The notes under the pieces are model-generated. The model ran no database searches, had not been told where the DNA came from, and saw nothing but the letters and a program-made list of their open reading frames with translations. A stretch of 64,000 bases of DNA, from contig NZ_FQUI01000001.1 of the NCBI RefSeq assembly GCF_900129175.1, forward strand, positions 62,001 through 126,000. The letters run 5' to 3'. Shown piece after piece: positions 43,550-57,422 of this stretch (the stretch's first letter is position 1; the number at the start of each line of letters is the position of its first letter). A program made the translations under genes and the position numbers. The stretch comes from Marinitoga hydrogenitolerans DSM 16785 (lineage in GTDB: Bacteria; Thermotogota; Thermotogae; Petrotogales; Petrotogaceae).

Positions 43550-43575
43550 CCGCATCAGGCTCTAGTCTGATGCGG
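43550..43575 (+). terminator. Attenuator hairpin between rplL and rpoB
   Basis: CCGCATCAG/CTGATGCGG (9 bp, extended by G-T and C-G pairs) with a TCTA loop is followed by TATTGTTTTG. It is likely a partial terminator that sets the ratio of L7/L12 to RNA polymerase. Confidence 0.7.
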
Positions 43576-43619
43576 TATTGTTTTGCTAATAAAAAATTAG
43601 GAAGACGAGGTGATTCTTT

Positions 43620-46600
43620 GTGAACACCCGAGTATTGAAGGTGGGAAAAAGAGAAAGGCATTTTTTTGGAAAAGTTGATGAAGATTTTGAGCTTTTCCAT
43701 GATTTATTGGAAATCCAACTTAATTCTTTTGAATGGTTTGTTAAGGACGGTATAAAAGACGTTCTAAACAAATACACTCCTATTACAGTTGAATTAAAAG
43801 GGAAAAGGAAAACTAAAATTTCTTTAGAGTTTACCGATGTATGGACGGAAGATCCTACATTTGATGAAATGGAATGTAAAGAAAAAGGTTTGTCTTATAC
43901 AGTTCCATTAAAAGCTAAAATAAGAATCACAGATCATAGTACTGGGGAAATAATTGAACCCAGTGATTCGTTATTTTTTGGAAATATTCCAAAAATAACT
44001 GATAGAAGCACCTTCATAATTAATGGTGCAGAAAGAGTAGTTGTAAATCAGCTTGTTAGATCTCCTGGCGTATATTTTGTTAGCGAGGAACAAAAAAGTG
44101 TTAAGCAAACAAGACCTTATTTTGTTGCCCATTTTTTACCTGTAAAAGGTGCATGGTTGGAAATAATATATAACCCAAACCCTGGTAAAGATTTTTTACA
44201 AATTAGAATTGACAGAAAGAGAAAATTTAATTATTTCCTCTTTTTAAGAGCTTTGGGTTATGATTCTGATCTTGCTATTTTAGATTTATACCCTCAAAAG
44301 ATAAATTTAAACTATGATTTATCAGAATATCTTGAAAAGAATATAACTATTCTTTCTGATATCAAAGTTCCTGAAACTTCTGAATTTTATAAAGAATCAA
44401 AAACATATAGAGGACTAAGATTAACGGAAAAAATTGTAGAAGAATTGATTGATTTAGATATATCCGAAATAACAGTTGCTCATATTGTTGCACAAAATAC
44501 TTTAGACTTGTTTAAAAAAACTTATGAATCAGAAGACTCTATATTAACTCCAGAAGATGCTTATAAAGAATTATTTAAAAAATTGAGACCTGGTGAAATT
44601 CCAAGAGTTAATATTGCTACAGACTATATAAATAATTTATACTTTAATCCTAACACTTTTGATTTTTCTATGATCGGAAGGAAAAAGATTGTTAATAGGA
44701 TGGAAGATGTTTATAAAAAATATTTAATTGAAGTTGAAGGAAGAAATATCGAAAAAGGTGAAGATATTGAATATCCTTATAAAGAAGAAAAAACTTTGAC
44801 AAAATTAGACCTTATTTTAGCTTCAAGGCATTTATTGGAAATGAAAGAAAATCCAGAATTGCTTGACACTCGTGACCATTTGGGTAATAAACGTGTAAGG
44901 TCCGTTGGAGAATTAATGCAAATAGAATTTGAACGTTCATTCTCTAAAATGTTGCCTATATTAAATGAAAAGCTCAGCATTATTCCAAACATACAAAAAT
45001 TAAATCCAAATTCTTTAATAAATTCCAGAGCTATAATGACAACTATAAACCAATTCTTTGCAACCAGTCAGTTATCACAATTTATGGATCAAGTGAATCC
45101 ATTATCTGAGTTAACCCATAAAAGAAGATTATCAGCTATTGGTCCTGGTGGATTAAAAAGAGAACATGCTAAATTTGAAGTTCGTGATGTTCACCACTCA
45201 CACTACGGAAGAATGTGTCCTATAGAAACACCTGAAGGGGCTAATATAGGTTTAATAACATCTTTAGCTATACTTGCAAGAGTTGATGAATTTGGATTTT
45301 TAGAAACACCTTATTATAGAGTAAAAGATGGTAAAGTTTTATATGAAAAAGGTGTATATTGGCTAACTGCTGATCAAGAAGAAGAAAAAATTATAGCTCC
45401 CGCTTCAGTAGAAATTGATGAAAATGGAATAATAAAGGCTGAGTATGTTGAAATTAGGCATGCTGGTAAGGTTACCTATGTTCATAGAGAAGATGTGGAA
45501 TTTATAGCTGTAACTCCTAAACAGATTGTTAGTGTTTCTACATCATTAATCCCATTTTTGGAACACGATGATGCTAATCGTGCTTTGATGGGGTCTAACA
45601 TGCAGAGACAAGCCGTGCCTTTAATGATTACTGAAGCCCCTTTTGTAGGAACAGGTGTTGAATGGCTTGCTGCAAGAGATTCGGGGTATGTAATTAAAGC
45701 AAAACATAGAGGAAGAGTTTCATATATTGATGCTAAAACTATAATAATAAATAGAATAGATGAAGATGGAAAAGATATAATAGATAATTTTGGAAATCCA
45801 GTTCAAGATAAATATACATTATGGAAATTTATTAGATCTAACCAAGATACTACAATAAATCAAAGACCTATCGTTGAAATGAATGAAATCATTGAAAAAG
45901 GTGACCCTATTGCTGATGGCCCTGCTATAGATATGGGAGAATTAGCTTTAGGTAAAAATGTATTAGTGGCCTTCATGCCATGGGAAGGTTATAATTTCGA
46001 AGATGCTATTTTGGTAAACGAAGAATTACTTGAAAGAGATACTTTCACTTCTTTACATATAGAGGTATATGAAACAAAAGCTATGGACACCCAATTGGGA
46101 CCAGAAGAGATTACCGCTGATATCCCAAATGTAAAGAAAGAATCATTGAGAAACCTTGATGAACATGGAATTGTAAGAGTGGGTGCTTATGTATCTTCAG
46201 GAGATATTTTAGTTGGTAAGGTTACACCAAGAGGCGAATCAGAAACCTCACCTGAAGAAAAATTGATTAGATCAGTATTTGGAGATAGAGGAAAGGACGT
46301 AAAGGATACTTCATTAACTGTTCCACATGGAATTGAAGGAAGAGTTATTGATGTTAAAGTTTATACAAGAAAAGATATTCCTGATTTAGAAACTGGTGTA
46401 AATCAATATGTTAAAGTTTATATAGCATCAAAGAAAACTTTAAATGTTGGAGATAAATTAGCTGGAAGACATGGTAATAAAGGTGTAGTTTCGAATATTT
46501 TGAGAAAAGAAGATATGCCATTCTTACCAAATGGAAAACCTATAGAAATGATACTTAGTCCTTTAGGTGTTCCATCACGTATGAATCTTGGGCAGGTATT

Positions 46601-47228
46601 AGAAATGCATCTTGGATGGCTAGCAAAATTAACAGGAAAACACTTTGCTACTCCTATTTTTGACGGTGCAAAAGAAGCTGAAATAATGCAAGCATTATAC
46701 GAAGCAAGAAAAAATAATCGTATGGATGAATTAGATAAAGTTCGTAAGGAATACGGATTAGATTTAGGAGATTCTGTTGAAATAGAAAGTGGTAAGATTG
46801 TATTAAGAGATGGTAGAACTGGTGAACCTTTTGACTATCCAATAGCTATTGGATATATGTATATGTTAAGGTTAGTTCATATAGCAAAAGATAAAATGCA
46901 TGCACGTTCCACAGGTCCATATTCTTTAATTCACCAGCAACCACTTGGCGGTAAAGCTCATTTTGGTGGTCAGAGATTTGGTGAAATGGAAGTTTGGGCT
47001 TTAGAAGCATATGGTGCTGCACATACATTAACTGAAATGCTAACATATAAATCAGATGATATAAAAGGTAGAAATGAAGTTTATAAAGCTATTTTGAATG
47101 GCAAAAATCTTCCTGATCCTGGTATTCCAGAAAGTTTTAAAGTATTAGTAAAAGAATTACAGGGGTTAATGTTAGATGTTCGTTTGTTTGATGAAGACGG
47201 CAATGAATTAGATGTAGATAAATTATAA
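43620..47228 (+). CDS. rpoB: DNA-directed RNA polymerase subunit beta
   Basis: The 1202-residue protein has the full beta subunit layout with the rifampicin-region motif [16 protein letters not shown] near 493, the active-site lysines in [12 protein letters not shown] and [13 protein letters not shown], and the C-terminal [21 protein letters not shown]. The start is GTG at 43620 with GAGGTGAT upstream. No truncation is visible. Confidence 0.98.
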   Translation: MNTRVLKVGKRERHFFGKVDEDFELFHDLLEIQLNSFEWFVKDGIKDVLNKYTPITVELKGKRKTKISLEFTDVWTEDPTFDEMECKEKGLSYTVPLKAKIRITDHSTGEIIEPSDSLFFGNIPKITDRSTFIINGAERVVVNQLVRSPGVYFVSEEQKSVKQTRPYFVAHFLPVKGAWLEIIYNPNPGKDFLQIRIDRKRKFNYFLFLRALGYDSDLAILDLYPQKINLNYDLSEYLEKNITILSDIKVPETSEFYKESKTYRGLRLTEKIVEELIDLDISEITVAHIVAQNTLDLFKKTYESEDSILTPEDAYKELFKKLRPGEIPRVNIATDYINNLYFNPNTFDFSMIGRKKIVNRMEDVYKKYLIEVEGRNIEKGEDIEYPYKEEKTLTKLDLILASRHLLEMKENPELLDTRDHLGNKRVRSVGELMQIEFERSFSKMLPILNEKLSIIPNIQKLNPNSLINSRAIMTTINQFFATSQLSQFMDQVNPLSELTHKRRLSAIGPGGLKREHAKFEVRDVHHSHYGRMCPIETPEGANIGLITSLAILARVDEFGFLETPYYRVKDGKVLYEKGVYWLTADQEEEKIIAPASVEIDENGIIKAEYVEIRHAGKVTYVHREDVEFIAVTPKQIVSVSTSLIPFLEHDDANRALMGSNMQRQAVPLMITEAPFVGTGVEWLAARDSGYVIKAKHRGRVSYIDAKTIIINRIDEDGKDIIDNFGNPVQDKYTLWKFIRSNQDTTINQRPIVEMNEIIEKGDPIADGPAIDMGELALGKNVLVAFMPWEGYNFEDAILVNEELLERDTFTSLHIEVYETKAMDTQLGPEEITADIPNVKKESLRNLDEHGIVRVGAYVSSGDILVGKVTPRGESETSPEEKLIRSVFGDRGKDVKDTSLTVPHGIEGRVIDVKVYTRKDIPDLETGVNQYVKVYIASKKTLNVGDKLAGRHGNKGVVSNILRKEDMPFLPNGKPIEMILSPLGVPSRMNLGQVLEMHLGWLAKLTGKHFATPIFDGAKEAEIMQALYEARKNNRMDELDKVRKEYGLDLGDSVEIESGKIVLRDGRTGEPFDYPIAIGYMYMLRLVHIAKDKMHARSTGPYSLIHQQPLGGKAHFGGQRFGEMEVWALEAYGAAHTLTEMLTYKSDDIKGRNEVYKAILNGKNLPDPGIPESFKVLVKELQGLMLDVRLFDEDGNELDVDKL

Positions 47229-47250
47229 ATCCCCTCAAGGAGGGTAAAGC

Positions 47251-50200
47251 ATGGGTAAAATGACATCATCATTTAAAAGGAAAATTGCAAAAATCAAAGT
47301 GGGTATTGCTTCTCCAGAAAGAATAAGAGAATGGTCAAGCGGAGAAGTTAAAAAGCCTGAAACTATTAATCACAGAACATTTAAACCAGAAAGAGATGGC
47401 TTGTTCTGTGAAAAGATTTTTGGCCCTGTTAAGGATTATGAATGTACTTGTGGCAGATACAAAGGAAAAAAATATGAAGGTACTGTATGTGAAAGATGTG
47501 GAGTAAAGGTTGAGTCAAAAGAATCAAGAAGAAGAAAAATGGGGCATATTGAATTAGCTGCTCCTGTTGTTCATATTTGGTTCTTAAAATCATCTCCTTC
47601 TATCTTATCTATATTATTAAATATACCAGTTAAAGAATTAGAAAATATTATTTACTACGGTTCCAAAAGAGTTGTTGAAAAAATCTGGTTAATTACAGAT
47701 CCAAAAGACTCAGACATGTTTGATTACGGCGATATGCTACACAACACTGAATACGAAATATTTAAAGAAAAAATGGATTTTGAAGTTGAACAAGCCGTAA
47801 AAGTGTTACATGTTAAAGAAAAACCAATATCCAAAAGAAGTGGTGTTGTAAGTATAGAAAGTGAAATGACTCAGGCAAAACATGAAGTAACTTGGATTAA
47901 AATAAAAGATGATAACGGTGTTGAAGAAAAGTGGCCAATATTTGAAGGATCAACATTATTTGTTGAAGATGGTGACGAAATTGAAGAGGGTACACAATTA
48001 GCTGATACATTCTTATATGAAGAAGAAATATTAACAGCTAGTGAATACCTTATATTCGAACAATTCTATCCATCAGCAATTGAAATTGAAAGAGATATTG
48101 AAAGAGATACTCCTATTTTAGTAATTACGGATATTGATCCCGAAGTAGAAAAAGAAATAGGAAAAGGTATTGGCAACACATTGTTGCAGGAAGAATATGA
48201 AGCTTATAAAGAATTATATAATGACAAAATTACTGCTGATTATGGTGGAGAAGCTATTAAAAAATTACTTAAAAATATTGATTTACATGAATTAAAAATA
48301 CAATTAGAAGCTGAATTAGCAAAATTAGATAAAAAAAGTGCAAAAGCCTTAAAATTAATAAAAAGATTAAAGGTTGTTAAAGACTTTTTAAAGTCCGCTA
48401 ATAAACCTGAATGGATGATTATTGAAGCACTACCTGTTGTTCCACCAGATATAAGACCTTTAATTCAAATAGATGGTGGTAGATTTGCTGCTACTGATTT
48501 AAATGATTTATACAGAAGAGTTATTAATAGAAATAACAGACTTCAAAAATTATTTGAGATCGAAGCTCCTGAAATAATAATCAGAAATGAAAAAAGAATT
48601 TTACAACAAGCTGTAGATTCATTAATTTATAACGGCCGTGTTGGAAAGGCAATGACAGACAGAAGCGGAAGGCCTTTAAGATCTTTAACTGATTTAATAA
48701 AAGGTAAAAAGGGAAGGTTTAGAAGGAATCTTCTTGGTAAACGTGTAGACTATTCTGGAAGGGCTGTAATTATTGTTGGTCCTGAATTAAAAATACATGA
48801 ATGTGGTCTTCCAAAGAAAATGGCAATGGAATTATTTAAACCTTTTGTTCTAAATAAATTATTAAAAGATTCTAATGCTTCAAGTAAAAATGCAAGAAAA
48901 TTAAAGAAAACTATCATAGAAAAAGAAATGCCTGAAGCATGGGAAATGCTTGAAGAAGTTATCAAAGGACATCCTGTAATGTTAAACAGAGCTCCTACAT
49001 TGCATAGAATTTCTATACAAGCTTTTATCCCAAGATTAATTGAAGGTAATTCTATTCAGTTACATCCATTAGTATGTCCTCCATTTAATGCCGATTTTGA
49101 TGGAGACCAAATGGCTGTACACGTTCCATTATCAAACATTGCACAAGCTGAAGCTAAATTCTTAATGTTATCAAGATATAATATCATATCCCCTGCAAAT
49201 GGAAAACCTATTTCTATGCCAGGTAAAGATATGATTGCTGGTGCATATTATTTAACAACAGTAGATCCAAAATATTTTGAATCTAAAAAGCTTCCTAAAA
49301 ATATAAAAGATTTAGAAACCAAGAAAAGTATTAAATATATTTTTGGAGATGAATTCCAAGCATTTTATGTTCATGAATATGAAAAAATAACAAAACATGA
49401 AATTCTTGTTGAAAATAATAAATTAAAATGGAATAAGCCAACTCTTAATTTGCATGAACCTATTGGCTTATATTATAAAGATAAATTAATAAAAACAACT
49501 GTTGGAAGATTAATTTTTAAAGAAATATTACCAGAACCTATTGGAAGATTTAATCCTGACTTCAATAAAATTTATAAAAAGAAAGAAATTAAAAATTTAA
49601 TCTTTGATACATTTAAATATCATGGAATAGATAGAACTGCCGATCTGCTAGATGACATTAAATTTTTAGGTTTCCATTATGCTACTGTTTCTGGTTTAAC
49701 AATTTCTGTAAGAGATATTGTTGAACCAAAAGAAAGATTAGAAATTATAAAGGAATCCGAAAAAACAGTTATGGAAATTGAAAAATACTTTGAAGAAGGA
49801 TACTTAACAGATGAACAACGATATAAAGAAGTTGTTAAAGTATGGGAAAAAACTATTAGTGCAGTTACAGAGGTTACAAGTAAAGAATTCAAAAAATATC
49901 CTTTTAATCCAGTTTGGATGATGGTTGACTCTGGAGCAAGAGGTAATATTGACCAATTAAAACAATTAGCTGGTATGAGAGGTCTTATGGCCGATCCTTC
50001 AGGTAAGGTTATTGAATTACCAATTAAATCAAACTTTAGAAATGGTTTATCAGAATTAGAATTCTTTATTTCTACTCATGGTGCTAGAAAAGGTTCTGCT
50101 GATACAGCTTTAAGAACATCAACTGCCGGATATTTAACAAGAAGATTGGTTGATGTTGCACAATCAATTACTGTAACAGAACCAGATTGCGGTACAGAAA

Positions 50201-51981
50201 AGGGTATTGAAGCAAGAGAGTTAATTGCTGATGGATTAAGAATAGAAAAACTTGCTGATTATTTATTTGGTAGAGTTTTAGCTTCAGATGTATTAGACCC
50301 ACAAACAGATGAAATTATTATCAATCCAGAAACTGGAAAAAAATATGTAAGAGATGTTATGCTTGATGAAGAAGATGCCGAATTTTTAGCAAATTATAAA
50401 ACAAAAATTCCAGTTGTAGAAATTAAAGAAAATATAAATATTGATGATATTAACCTGTACCTATATAATATCTTAAACAATGATGTCTTAATTGATGGTG
50501 AATTGTTATTTTCAGAAGGAACAGAAATTGATAAAGATATAATTCTCTCGCTAAAACAACATAATGTAAAAACTGTGAATATTAAAGAATATAAAGCTGT
50601 TAATTTTGTATTTGTTGGAGATAATCTAAAAGTTGAAGATGAAAATGGAAAATTAATTACTTTAACTAATTATCAAGAAAAAATTGACGCTGATACAGCA
50701 AAAAAACTTGAAAGATATAATGTTGAAGAAGTTGAAGTTAGACCATCTATTTATGTAAGGTCTATTTTAACCTGTGAATCTGAGCATGGTGTTTGTGCTA
50801 AATGTTATGGAATGGATTTATCAAATCATAAAATTGTGAATATTGGTGAATCTGTTGGTATTATAGCTGCTCAATCAATTGGAGAACCAGGAACACAATT
50901 AACAATGAGAACATTCCATACTGGTGGTATTGCTACTACAGGAGATATTACACAGGGTCTTCCAAGAGCAGAAGAATTATTTGAAGCAAGAAAAAATTTA
51001 AAAGGTCCTGAAGCAGAATTTTCTACTGTAAAAGGAATTGTTAGAAAAATTGATAGAGATGAAAAAGGTAAACTTATTTTTATTGTAGAAGATTTCACAG
51101 GTGAATTACATACCTATATAGCTGATCCAAAAGTTAAACCAACTGTTTCTGAAGGAGATAAAGTAGAACCTGGTTATAGGCTTACATCTGGTAATATTAA
51201 ACCAAGAAGATTGTTAGAAGAACTTGGTGCAGAAGTCACTTTCGATTATCTTTTGAAAGAAATTAAGAAAATCTATGCCGAACAAGGTGTTGAAATTCAT
51301 GATAAACATTTTGAAATTATCATAAAACAAATGTTTAATAAGGTTGAAATAACATATGCTGGTGATACTGATTTTATGCCGAGAGATTTGGTTAATATAA
51401 AAGCAGTTGAAAAAGTAAATAAGAAAATCTATGAAGAAAATAAAATGATAGAGCAAAATAGAGAAGACGTCATAGGCAAAAAACTGGCTGAAAAAATTTC
51501 TATAAAATTAGATGAGACTCCTGAAATTATAGGTAATATTGGTGATGAAGTAACAGAAGAATTATTAAATAAGATAATAGATGTTGGTATAAAAGAAATA
51601 GAAGTGTTTAAAACAGAACCACAATTATTAGAAACAGATGATGGCGAAATAAGATTAGTTGGTGAAAAGAAAGTATATCTAATTAACGCCAAAGAACCCG
51701 CAAGATTTGAAAGAAAATTATTGAGAATTACAAAATCTTCTTTAGAAAGAGAAGGATGGTTAGGTGCAGCATCTTTCCAACAAACAGTTCAAGTATTAAC
51801 AGAAGCAGCATTAGAAGGTAAAGAAGATTACTTATTGGGACTAAAAGAAAATGTTATTGTTGGACAACCTATACCTGCTGGTACTGGTTTAAAAGCATTT
51901 CTTGAATCTGAAATTTCAATATTTGAATTGCCAACATTTCCAACTGAAGATTCTGAATCTGAAGAAAGCGCAGCATCTTAA
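47251..51981 (+). CDS. rpoC: DNA-directed RNA polymerase subunit beta-prime
   Basis: The 1576-residue protein has the N-terminal zinc finger ([13 protein letters not shown], about 70-90), the catalytic [10 protein letters not shown] motif (about 613-622, some 150 residues later than in E. coli), the bridge-helix region [24 protein letters not shown], a second zinc site with [13 protein letters not shown], and the C-terminal GWLGAASFQ. The shift implies an inserted domain between about 160 and 330; extra residues are also seen near 1055-1160 and 1395-1480. Inserts of this sort occur in Thermotoga. Confidence 0.97.
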   Translation: MGKMTSSFKRKIAKIKVGIASPERIREWSSGEVKKPETINHRTFKPERDGLFCEKIFGPVKDYECTCGRYKGKKYEGTVCERCGVKVESKESRRRKMGHIELAAPVVHIWFLKSSPSILSILLNIPVKELENIIYYGSKRVVEKIWLITDPKDSDMFDYGDMLHNTEYEIFKEKMDFEVEQAVKVLHVKEKPISKRSGVVSIESEMTQAKHEVTWIKIKDDNGVEEKWPIFEGSTLFVEDGDEIEEGTQLADTFLYEEEILTASEYLIFEQFYPSAIEIERDIERDTPILVITDIDPEVEKEIGKGIGNTLLQEEYEAYKELYNDKITADYGGEAIKKLLKNIDLHELKIQLEAELAKLDKKSAKALKLIKRLKVVKDFLKSANKPEWMIIEALPVVPPDIRPLIQIDGGRFAATDLNDLYRRVINRNNRLQKLFEIEAPEIIIRNEKRILQQAVDSLIYNGRVGKAMTDRSGRPLRSLTDLIKGKKGRFRRNLLGKRVDYSGRAVIIVGPELKIHECGLPKKMAMELFKPFVLNKLLKDSNASSKNARKLKKTIIEKEMPEAWEMLEEVIKGHPVMLNRAPTLHRISIQAFIPRLIEGNSIQLHPLVCPPFNADFDGDQMAVHVPLSNIAQAEAKFLMLSRYNIISPANGKPISMPGKDMIAGAYYLTTVDPKYFESKKLPKNIKDLETKKSIKYIFGDEFQAFYVHEYEKITKHEILVENNKLKWNKPTLNLHEPIGLYYKDKLIKTTVGRLIFKEILPEPIGRFNPDFNKIYKKKEIKNLIFDTFKYHGIDRTADLLDDIKFLGFHYATVSGLTISVRDIVEPKERLEIIKESEKTVMEIEKYFEEGYLTDEQRYKEVVKVWEKTISAVTEVTSKEFKKYPFNPVWMMVDSGARGNIDQLKQLAGMRGLMADPSGKVIELPIKSNFRNGLSELEFFISTHGARKGSADTALRTSTAGYLTRRLVDVAQSITVTEPDCGTEKGIEARELIADGLRIEKLADYLFGRVLASDVLDPQTDEIIINPETGKKYVRDVMLDEEDAEFLANYKTKIPVVEIKENINIDDINLYLYNILNNDVLIDGELLFSEGTEIDKDIILSLKQHNVKTVNIKEYKAVNFVFVGDNLKVEDENGKLITLTNYQEKIDADTAKKLERYNVEEVEVRPSIYVRSILTCESEHGVCAKCYGMDLSNHKIVNIGESVGIIAAQSIGEPGTQLTMRTFHTGGIATTGDITQGLPRAEELFEARKNLKGPEAEFSTVKGIVRKIDRDEKGKLIFIVEDFTGELHTYIADPKVKPTVSEGDKVEPGYRLTSGNIKPRRLLEELGAEVTFDYLLKEIKKIYAEQGVEIHDKHFEIIIKQMFNKVEITYAGDTDFMPRDLVNIKAVEKVNKKIYEENKMIEQNREDVIGKKLAEKISIKLDETPEIIGNIGDEVTEELLNKIIDVGIKEIEVFKTEPQLLETDDGEIRLVGEKKVYLINAKEPARFERKLLRITKSSLEREGWLGAASFQQTVQVLTEAALEGKEDYLLGLKENVIVGQPIPAGTGLKAFLESEISIFELPTFPTEDSESEESAAS

Positions 51982-51987
51982 ATAACC

Positions 51988-52020
51988 AAACCCTGGAGTT
52001 TTTTACTCCAGGGTTTTTTT
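51988..52020 (+). terminator. Strong terminator after rpoC
   Basis: AAACCCTGGAGT-TTTTT-ACTCCAGGGTTT (12-bp perfect stem) followed by more T ends the rpoBC transcript, seven bases past the stop. Confidence 0.95.
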
Positions 52021-52098
52021 GAATTGACTCTCACAAATATTCATTTTTTTATTTATTAATAACAACTATAATAACATTATTTTTCTAATATGAAAAAT

Positions 52099-52131
52099 AA
52101 AAATAAGGAACCTCAAGGGCTCCTTATTTTT
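52099..52131 (-). terminator. Terminator of the ATP synthase operon
   Basis: On minus, AAATAAGGAGCCC..TTCCTTATTT forms a 9-bp outer stem with a short inner pairing and runs into TTATTTTTCA. It overlaps the atpC stop codon. Confidence 0.78.
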
Positions 52132-52519
52132 TAACTACTGAAATTCTTACCATATTTTTTTCTATTTCAGCTTGAACTTTGGCTTTTTCTGCAGCATTTT
52201 CTACTTGATTTAACTTATCTTTAGCCGATTCTATCGCTTTCATTGCAGTTTCAACATCTATTTCTTCTGGCCTTTCAGCAGCTGTTGTTAAAACAATCAT
52301 TTCTTTGCCATCCATTTTTATTATTCCACCATGAACAGCAAATAACTCTTCTTTATCATCTTCTGTTTTTATTTTCAAAGGAGAAACTTTTAATTTCGCA
52401 ACTATTGGCAATCTATCAGTTAAAACTCCCATTCCACCTTCTACAGTTGTAAACTCTGCATATTTTGCTTTTATATTTGCTTTAATTCCTCTGGGGGTTA
52501 CAATTTTTAAAACAAACAT
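52124..52519 (-). CDS. atpC: ATP synthase F1 subunit epsilon
   Basis: The 131-residue protein has the epsilon N-terminal beta sandwich (EFTTVEGGMGVLTDRLPIVAKL) and a two-helix C-terminal hairpin. It couples and regulates rotation in F1. It is the last gene of the operon, 13 bases after atpD. Confidence 0.95.
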   Translation of the reverse strand: MFVLKIVTPRGIKANIKAKYAEFTTVEGGMGVLTDRLPIVAKLKVSPLKIKTEDDKEELFAVHGGIIKMDGKEMIVLTTAAERPEEIDVETAMKAIESAKDKLNQVENAAEKAKVQAEIEKNMVRISVVKK

Positions 52520-52532
52520 TTTTACCCCCTCC

Positions 52533-53942
<1,410 letters not shown>

Positions 53943-53959
53943 TTATTACACCCCCAATA

Positions 53960-54796
53960 TTATTCTTCCTGCAATGCTTGAGCACCATTCACTATTTCTA
54001 TTAATTCCTGTGTAATTGATGCCTGCCTTGCTTTATTATATGCCAAAGTCAGTTTTTCTATCAATGTTTTTGCATTATCTGTAGCATTACGCATCGCATT
54101 TTTTCTTGCGTATAATTCACTGATTTTATTTTCATATATCATTAAATACATCTTTGATAATAAATACAAATATGCAGCTTCTTCAAATAATTCTTTTGAA
54201 TTTGGTTCATACTCATATCTTGGATCTGCTGATTCTTCAAATTTTATAGGTAGTAAATCTATTACTTCTGCTTTTTGAATTAATACATTTTTAAACGCTC
54301 CATAAACAACTTTTACTTTTCCAATATTTTTACTTTCCACTATGTCAATAATATCATCCAAAATATATTCTGCATCTTCTTGTTTTGGAACATCATAAAG
54401 TTTTGTTCTTGATAATAATAGATCATTGGTTTGTTTTAATTCAATTTCACCTTTGACTCCTATATTATAAAAGCCTATAAAATCTTCTGTTTGTTTTGAT
54501 AATTTAATTGCAGTTTTTGATAATTCCATAGGAAATGCTCCACATAAACCCATATCCGGGGTAACAACAACAATTAAAGTACCTTTTTTGTTCGAAGTAT
54601 ATATACTATTCTCAACTGGTGCTATTTTTTTTATTATTCTCTCTGCATAATGTGCATAATCTTTTAAGGCTGTAATCTCCTTAACGATTTTATTCGCTTT
54701 TGCTGCTGCAACCATTTCCATAGCTTTTGTGATTTTCATTGTTGACTGGGTGGATACCCGACGTTGTTTTAAAACTCTCAATTTTCCACGACTCAT
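53960..54796 (-). CDS. atpG: ATP synthase F1 subunit gamma
   Basis: The 278-residue shaft subunit has the N-terminal helix STQSTMKITKAMEMVAAAK, the conserved PDMGLCGAF segment, and the C-terminal helix MRNATDNAKTLIEKLTLAYNKARQ. Confidence 0.97.
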   Translation of the reverse strand: MSRGKLRVLKQRRVSTQSTMKITKAMEMVAAAKANKIVKEITALKDYAHYAERIIKKIAPVENSIYTSNKKGTLIVVVTPDMGLCGAFPMELSKTAIKLSKQTEDFIGFYNIGVKGEIELKQTNDLLLSRTKLYDVPKQEDAEYILDDIIDIVESKNIGKVKVVYGAFKNVLIQKAEVIDLLPIKFEESADPRYEYEPNSKELFEEAAYLYLLSKMYLMIYENKISELYARKNAMRNATDNAKTLIEKLTLAYNKARQASITQELIEIVNGAQALQEE

Positions 54797-54811
54797 TTAA
54801 ATGTCACCACC

Positions 54812-56329
54812 TTAAGCTTGAAAAGCCGCTTTAAAATCTTCAATAGCTTTCCTAAGCTCCTTATCTAAATCATCATCAATTTTTTTCTTTGTCTTTATTG
54901 TTTCTAAAATTGATGGCTTATTAGATTTTAAGTATTGTAAGAATTCTTTTTCAAACTTGTTTATACTTGCTGTTGGTATATCATCAAGATAACCATTTAC
55001 TCCAGCAAACACAACAGCTACTTGATCTTCAACTTCCATAGGAACGTACTGTCCTTGTTTTAATAATTCAGAAAGTTTTTCACCTCTAATTAATTGCTTT
55101 CTCGTTGACTCATCTAATTCTGTTGCAAATTGCGCAAATGCTTCTAATTCTCTATATTGAGCCAAGTCAAGTCTCAAACTTCCAGCTACCTGTTTCATAG
55201 CTTTTATTTGAGCTGCTCCTCCAACCCTCGAAACAGATAAACCAACGTTAACTGCCGGTCTTTGACCTGCATAGAATAATGAAGGTTCAAGATATATCTG
55301 TCCATCTGTTATAGATATAACATTTGTTGGAATATATGCAGAAACGTCATTTGCTTGAGTTTCAATAATAGGTAAAGCAGTTAGAGAACCACCACCATAA
55401 TTCTCATTAAGTCTTGCAGCTCTTTCTAATAATCTTGAATGTAAATAGAACACATCACCTGGATAGGCTTCACGCCCTGGCGGCCTTCTTAAAAGAAGGG
55501 ATATTTCCCTATAAGCTGCCGCATGTTTTGATAAATCATCATATATGACTAATGCATCCTTACCATTAAACATAAAATATTCACCCATTGCACAACCTGC
55601 ATATGGAGCAAGATATAATAATGATGCCGGATCACTTGCACTTGCAACAACAACTGTTGTATATTCCATAGCACCATATTCTTCTAATTTCGCTACTGTT
55701 CTAGCAACAGATGATGATTTTTGCCCAATTGCGACATATATACAATGAACACCTTTTCCTTTTTGATTGATTATTGTATCTATTGCAATTGCAGTTTTAC
55801 CTGTTTGCCTATCACCAATGATCAATTCTCTTTGTCCTCTTCCAATTGGAATCATTGTATCTATAGCTTTTAATCCTGTTTGTAAAGGTGTATCAACAGG
55901 CTTTCTTAAAACTACACCTGGAGCTTTAAATTCTATAGGTCTTGTATGTTTTGCATTAATTGGTCCTTTACCATCTAAAGGCTCGCCTAATGGATTAACA
56001 ACTCTTCCAAATAGTTCTTCACCAGCAGGCACTTCAGCAATCTTTCCTGTTCTAACAACCTTATTTCCTTCTTTTATAAGTCTATAATTCCCTAAGATAA
56101 TTATACCAACATTATCTTCTTCAAGATTTAATGCCATACCGCTTATTATTTCACCTGTATCTGCATGTATTTCAACTAATTCACTTGCCATAGCATCTTT
56201 TAATCCATACGCTCTGGCTATACCATCACCAACTTGGATTATCCATCCAACTTCTTTTATTTCACCTGATTCATAAGCTTTTATACGCTCTTCAATAACT
56301 TTTTCAAGTTCATCAGGATTTATTCTCAA
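54812..56329 (-). CDS. atpA: ATP synthase F1 subunit alpha
   Basis: The 505-residue subunit has Walker [12 protein letters not shown] and the conserved [12 protein letters not shown] and arginine-finger region [13 protein letters not shown]. The start is TTG at 56329, unusual for an abundant protein, with GGGGGTGAT upstream inside the atpH stop region; no closer ATG is available. Confidence 0.97.
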   Translation of the reverse strand: MRINPDELEKVIEERIKAYESGEIKEVGWIIQVGDGIARAYGLKDAMASELVEIHADTGEIISGMALNLEEDNVGIIILGNYRLIKEGNKVVRTGKIAEVPAGEELFGRVVNPLGEPLDGKGPINAKHTRPIEFKAPGVVLRKPVDTPLQTGLKAIDTMIPIGRGQRELIIGDRQTGKTAIAIDTIINQKGKGVHCIYVAIGQKSSSVARTVAKLEEYGAMEYTTVVVASASDPASLLYLAPYAGCAMGEYFMFNGKDALVIYDDLSKHAAAYREISLLLRRPPGREAYPGDVFYLHSRLLERAARLNENYGGGSLTALPIIETQANDVSAYIPTNVISITDGQIYLEPSLFYAGQRPAVNVGLSVSRVGGAAQIKAMKQVAGSLRLDLAQYRELEAFAQFATELDESTRKQLIRGEKLSELLKQGQYVPMEVEDQVAVVFAGVNGYLDDIPTASINKFEKEFLQYLKSNKPSILETIKTKKKIDDDLDKELRKAIEDFKAAFQA

Positions 56330-56335
56330 AACAAA

Positions 56336-56890
56336 TCACCCCCGCTTGGAAGCGTAATCGCGTCCGATTTTTTCCAATATTGCCTTTATTGAATAATCAA
56401 ATATTTTATCTTCTAATTGTAATTGTAATCCTCCTATTAATTCTTCATCTATTTCAGAATCTAATATAGCCTTTCTTCCTGTTTTTTTAAGTACTATTTC
56501 TTTTAATTCTTCTATGGTTTTTTCTTGAAGTTTATATGGTGTTATCATTTTTACATTTACAATTTTCTTTAATTCTTCATTTTTCTTTTCCAATAACATA
56601 TATATTATTGGAAGCATTAATTGTCTTTTTTTATAAATCAATACCTCAATAAATTTATTAAAATCTGCATCATCTATTTCAGATACTTTCACTATTTGCA
56701 TAACAATATAATCCTTTGGTAACAAAGGATTTCCTATTAAATTATAAAACATTTCATCTGATTCAATTTTATCAACTACTCTTTTTATAGCTTCAACATA
56801 TGATTCTAGCTTATCAAGTTTATTGGATTCTGATAAATATTCATAAAACGCTGCCACATATCTTGAAGCTAAAGAGATTGAGTATTTCAT
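56336..56890 (-). CDS. atpH: ATP synthase F1 subunit delta
   Basis: The 184-residue peripheral-stalk subunit has the N-terminal helical bundle (LASRYVAAFYEYL) and the C-terminal IDEELIGGLQLQLEDKIFDYS segment typical of delta/OSCP. It overlaps atpF by four bases. Confidence 0.94.
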   Translation of the reverse strand: MKYSISLASRYVAAFYEYLSESNKLDKLESYVEAIKRVVDKIESDEMFYNLIGNPLLPKDYIVMQIVKVSEIDDADFNKFIEVLIYKKRQLMLPIIYMLLEKKNEELKKIVNVKMITPYKLQEKTIEELKEIVLKKTGRKAILDSEIDEELIGGLQLQLEDKIFDYSIKAILEKIGRDYASKRG

Positions 56891-57378
56891 AAGTTTTCAC
56901 CCTTATTCAATGACTCAAAAGCTTTTTTTACTATCTCTTCATTTACTTTTTCATCAATATTTTTCTTTAATATCATTGAAGCAATTGAAATTGAAAGTGA
57001 AACAACTTTACTTTGAATATCTTTATATGCTTCTTCTTTTATTTCTTTTGCTTCTTTTTCTGCTGCTGCAATTATTCTACTTTTTTCCATATTAGCATCT
57101 TCTTTTGCATTTGAAATAATGCTTTTTGCTAATTCTTCTGCTTCTTTAATAATATTTTCTTTTTTCATTTTTATTTCATCTAATTCTTTATTAGCTTTTT
57201 GTAACTTTTCTTCAGCCTCTTTCCTTAATTTTTCTGATTGATTTAATTCGCTTTCTACAATTTGCCTTCTCTTATCTATTATTTCAAAAAAAGGTTTATA
57301 TAGCATCACCCATAAAGAATAGGCTAACACTATAAAACCTACTAAATTAACAATTGATGTAAAATTAAAATCTAACAC
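56887..57378 (-). CDS. atpF: ATP synthase Fo subunit b
   Basis: The 163-residue protein has one N-terminal membrane helix (about 7-27) and a long charged coiled coil (about 35-150) that forms the peripheral stalk. The start is GTG at 57378, six bases after GGGGGTG; that ribosome site can be paired in a hairpin, which may keep b low relative to c. Confidence 0.93.
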   Translation of the reverse strand: MLDFNFTSIVNLVGFIVLAYSLWVMLYKPFFEIIDKRRQIVESELNQSEKLRKEAEEKLQKANKELDEIKMKKENIIKEAEELAKSIISNAKEDANMEKSRIIAAAEKEAKEIKEEAYKDIQSKVVSLSISIASMILKKNIDEKVNEEIVKKAFESLNKGENL

Positions 57379-57384
57379 TTTTCA

Positions 57385-57411
57385 CACCCCCTTTAATGGG
57401 GATTTTACCCC
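57385..57411 (-). promoter_or_regulatory. Alternative hairpins over the atpF ribosome site
   Basis: On minus, the atpE-atpF spacer reads GGGG-TAAAAT-CCCC-ATTAAA-GGGGG. The CCCC (57398-57401) can pair with the upstream GGGG (57408-57411) or with the downstream GGGGG (57387-57391), which is the atpF Shine-Dalgarno site. The two pairings exclude each other. Confidence 0.5.
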
Positions 57412-57422
57412 GAATTTACAAA

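Noticed and set aside
43152-43700. 182-codon open frame antisense to rplL
   Set aside because: It is a shadow of the alanine-rich L7/L12 hinge and spans the rplL-rpoB promoter region.
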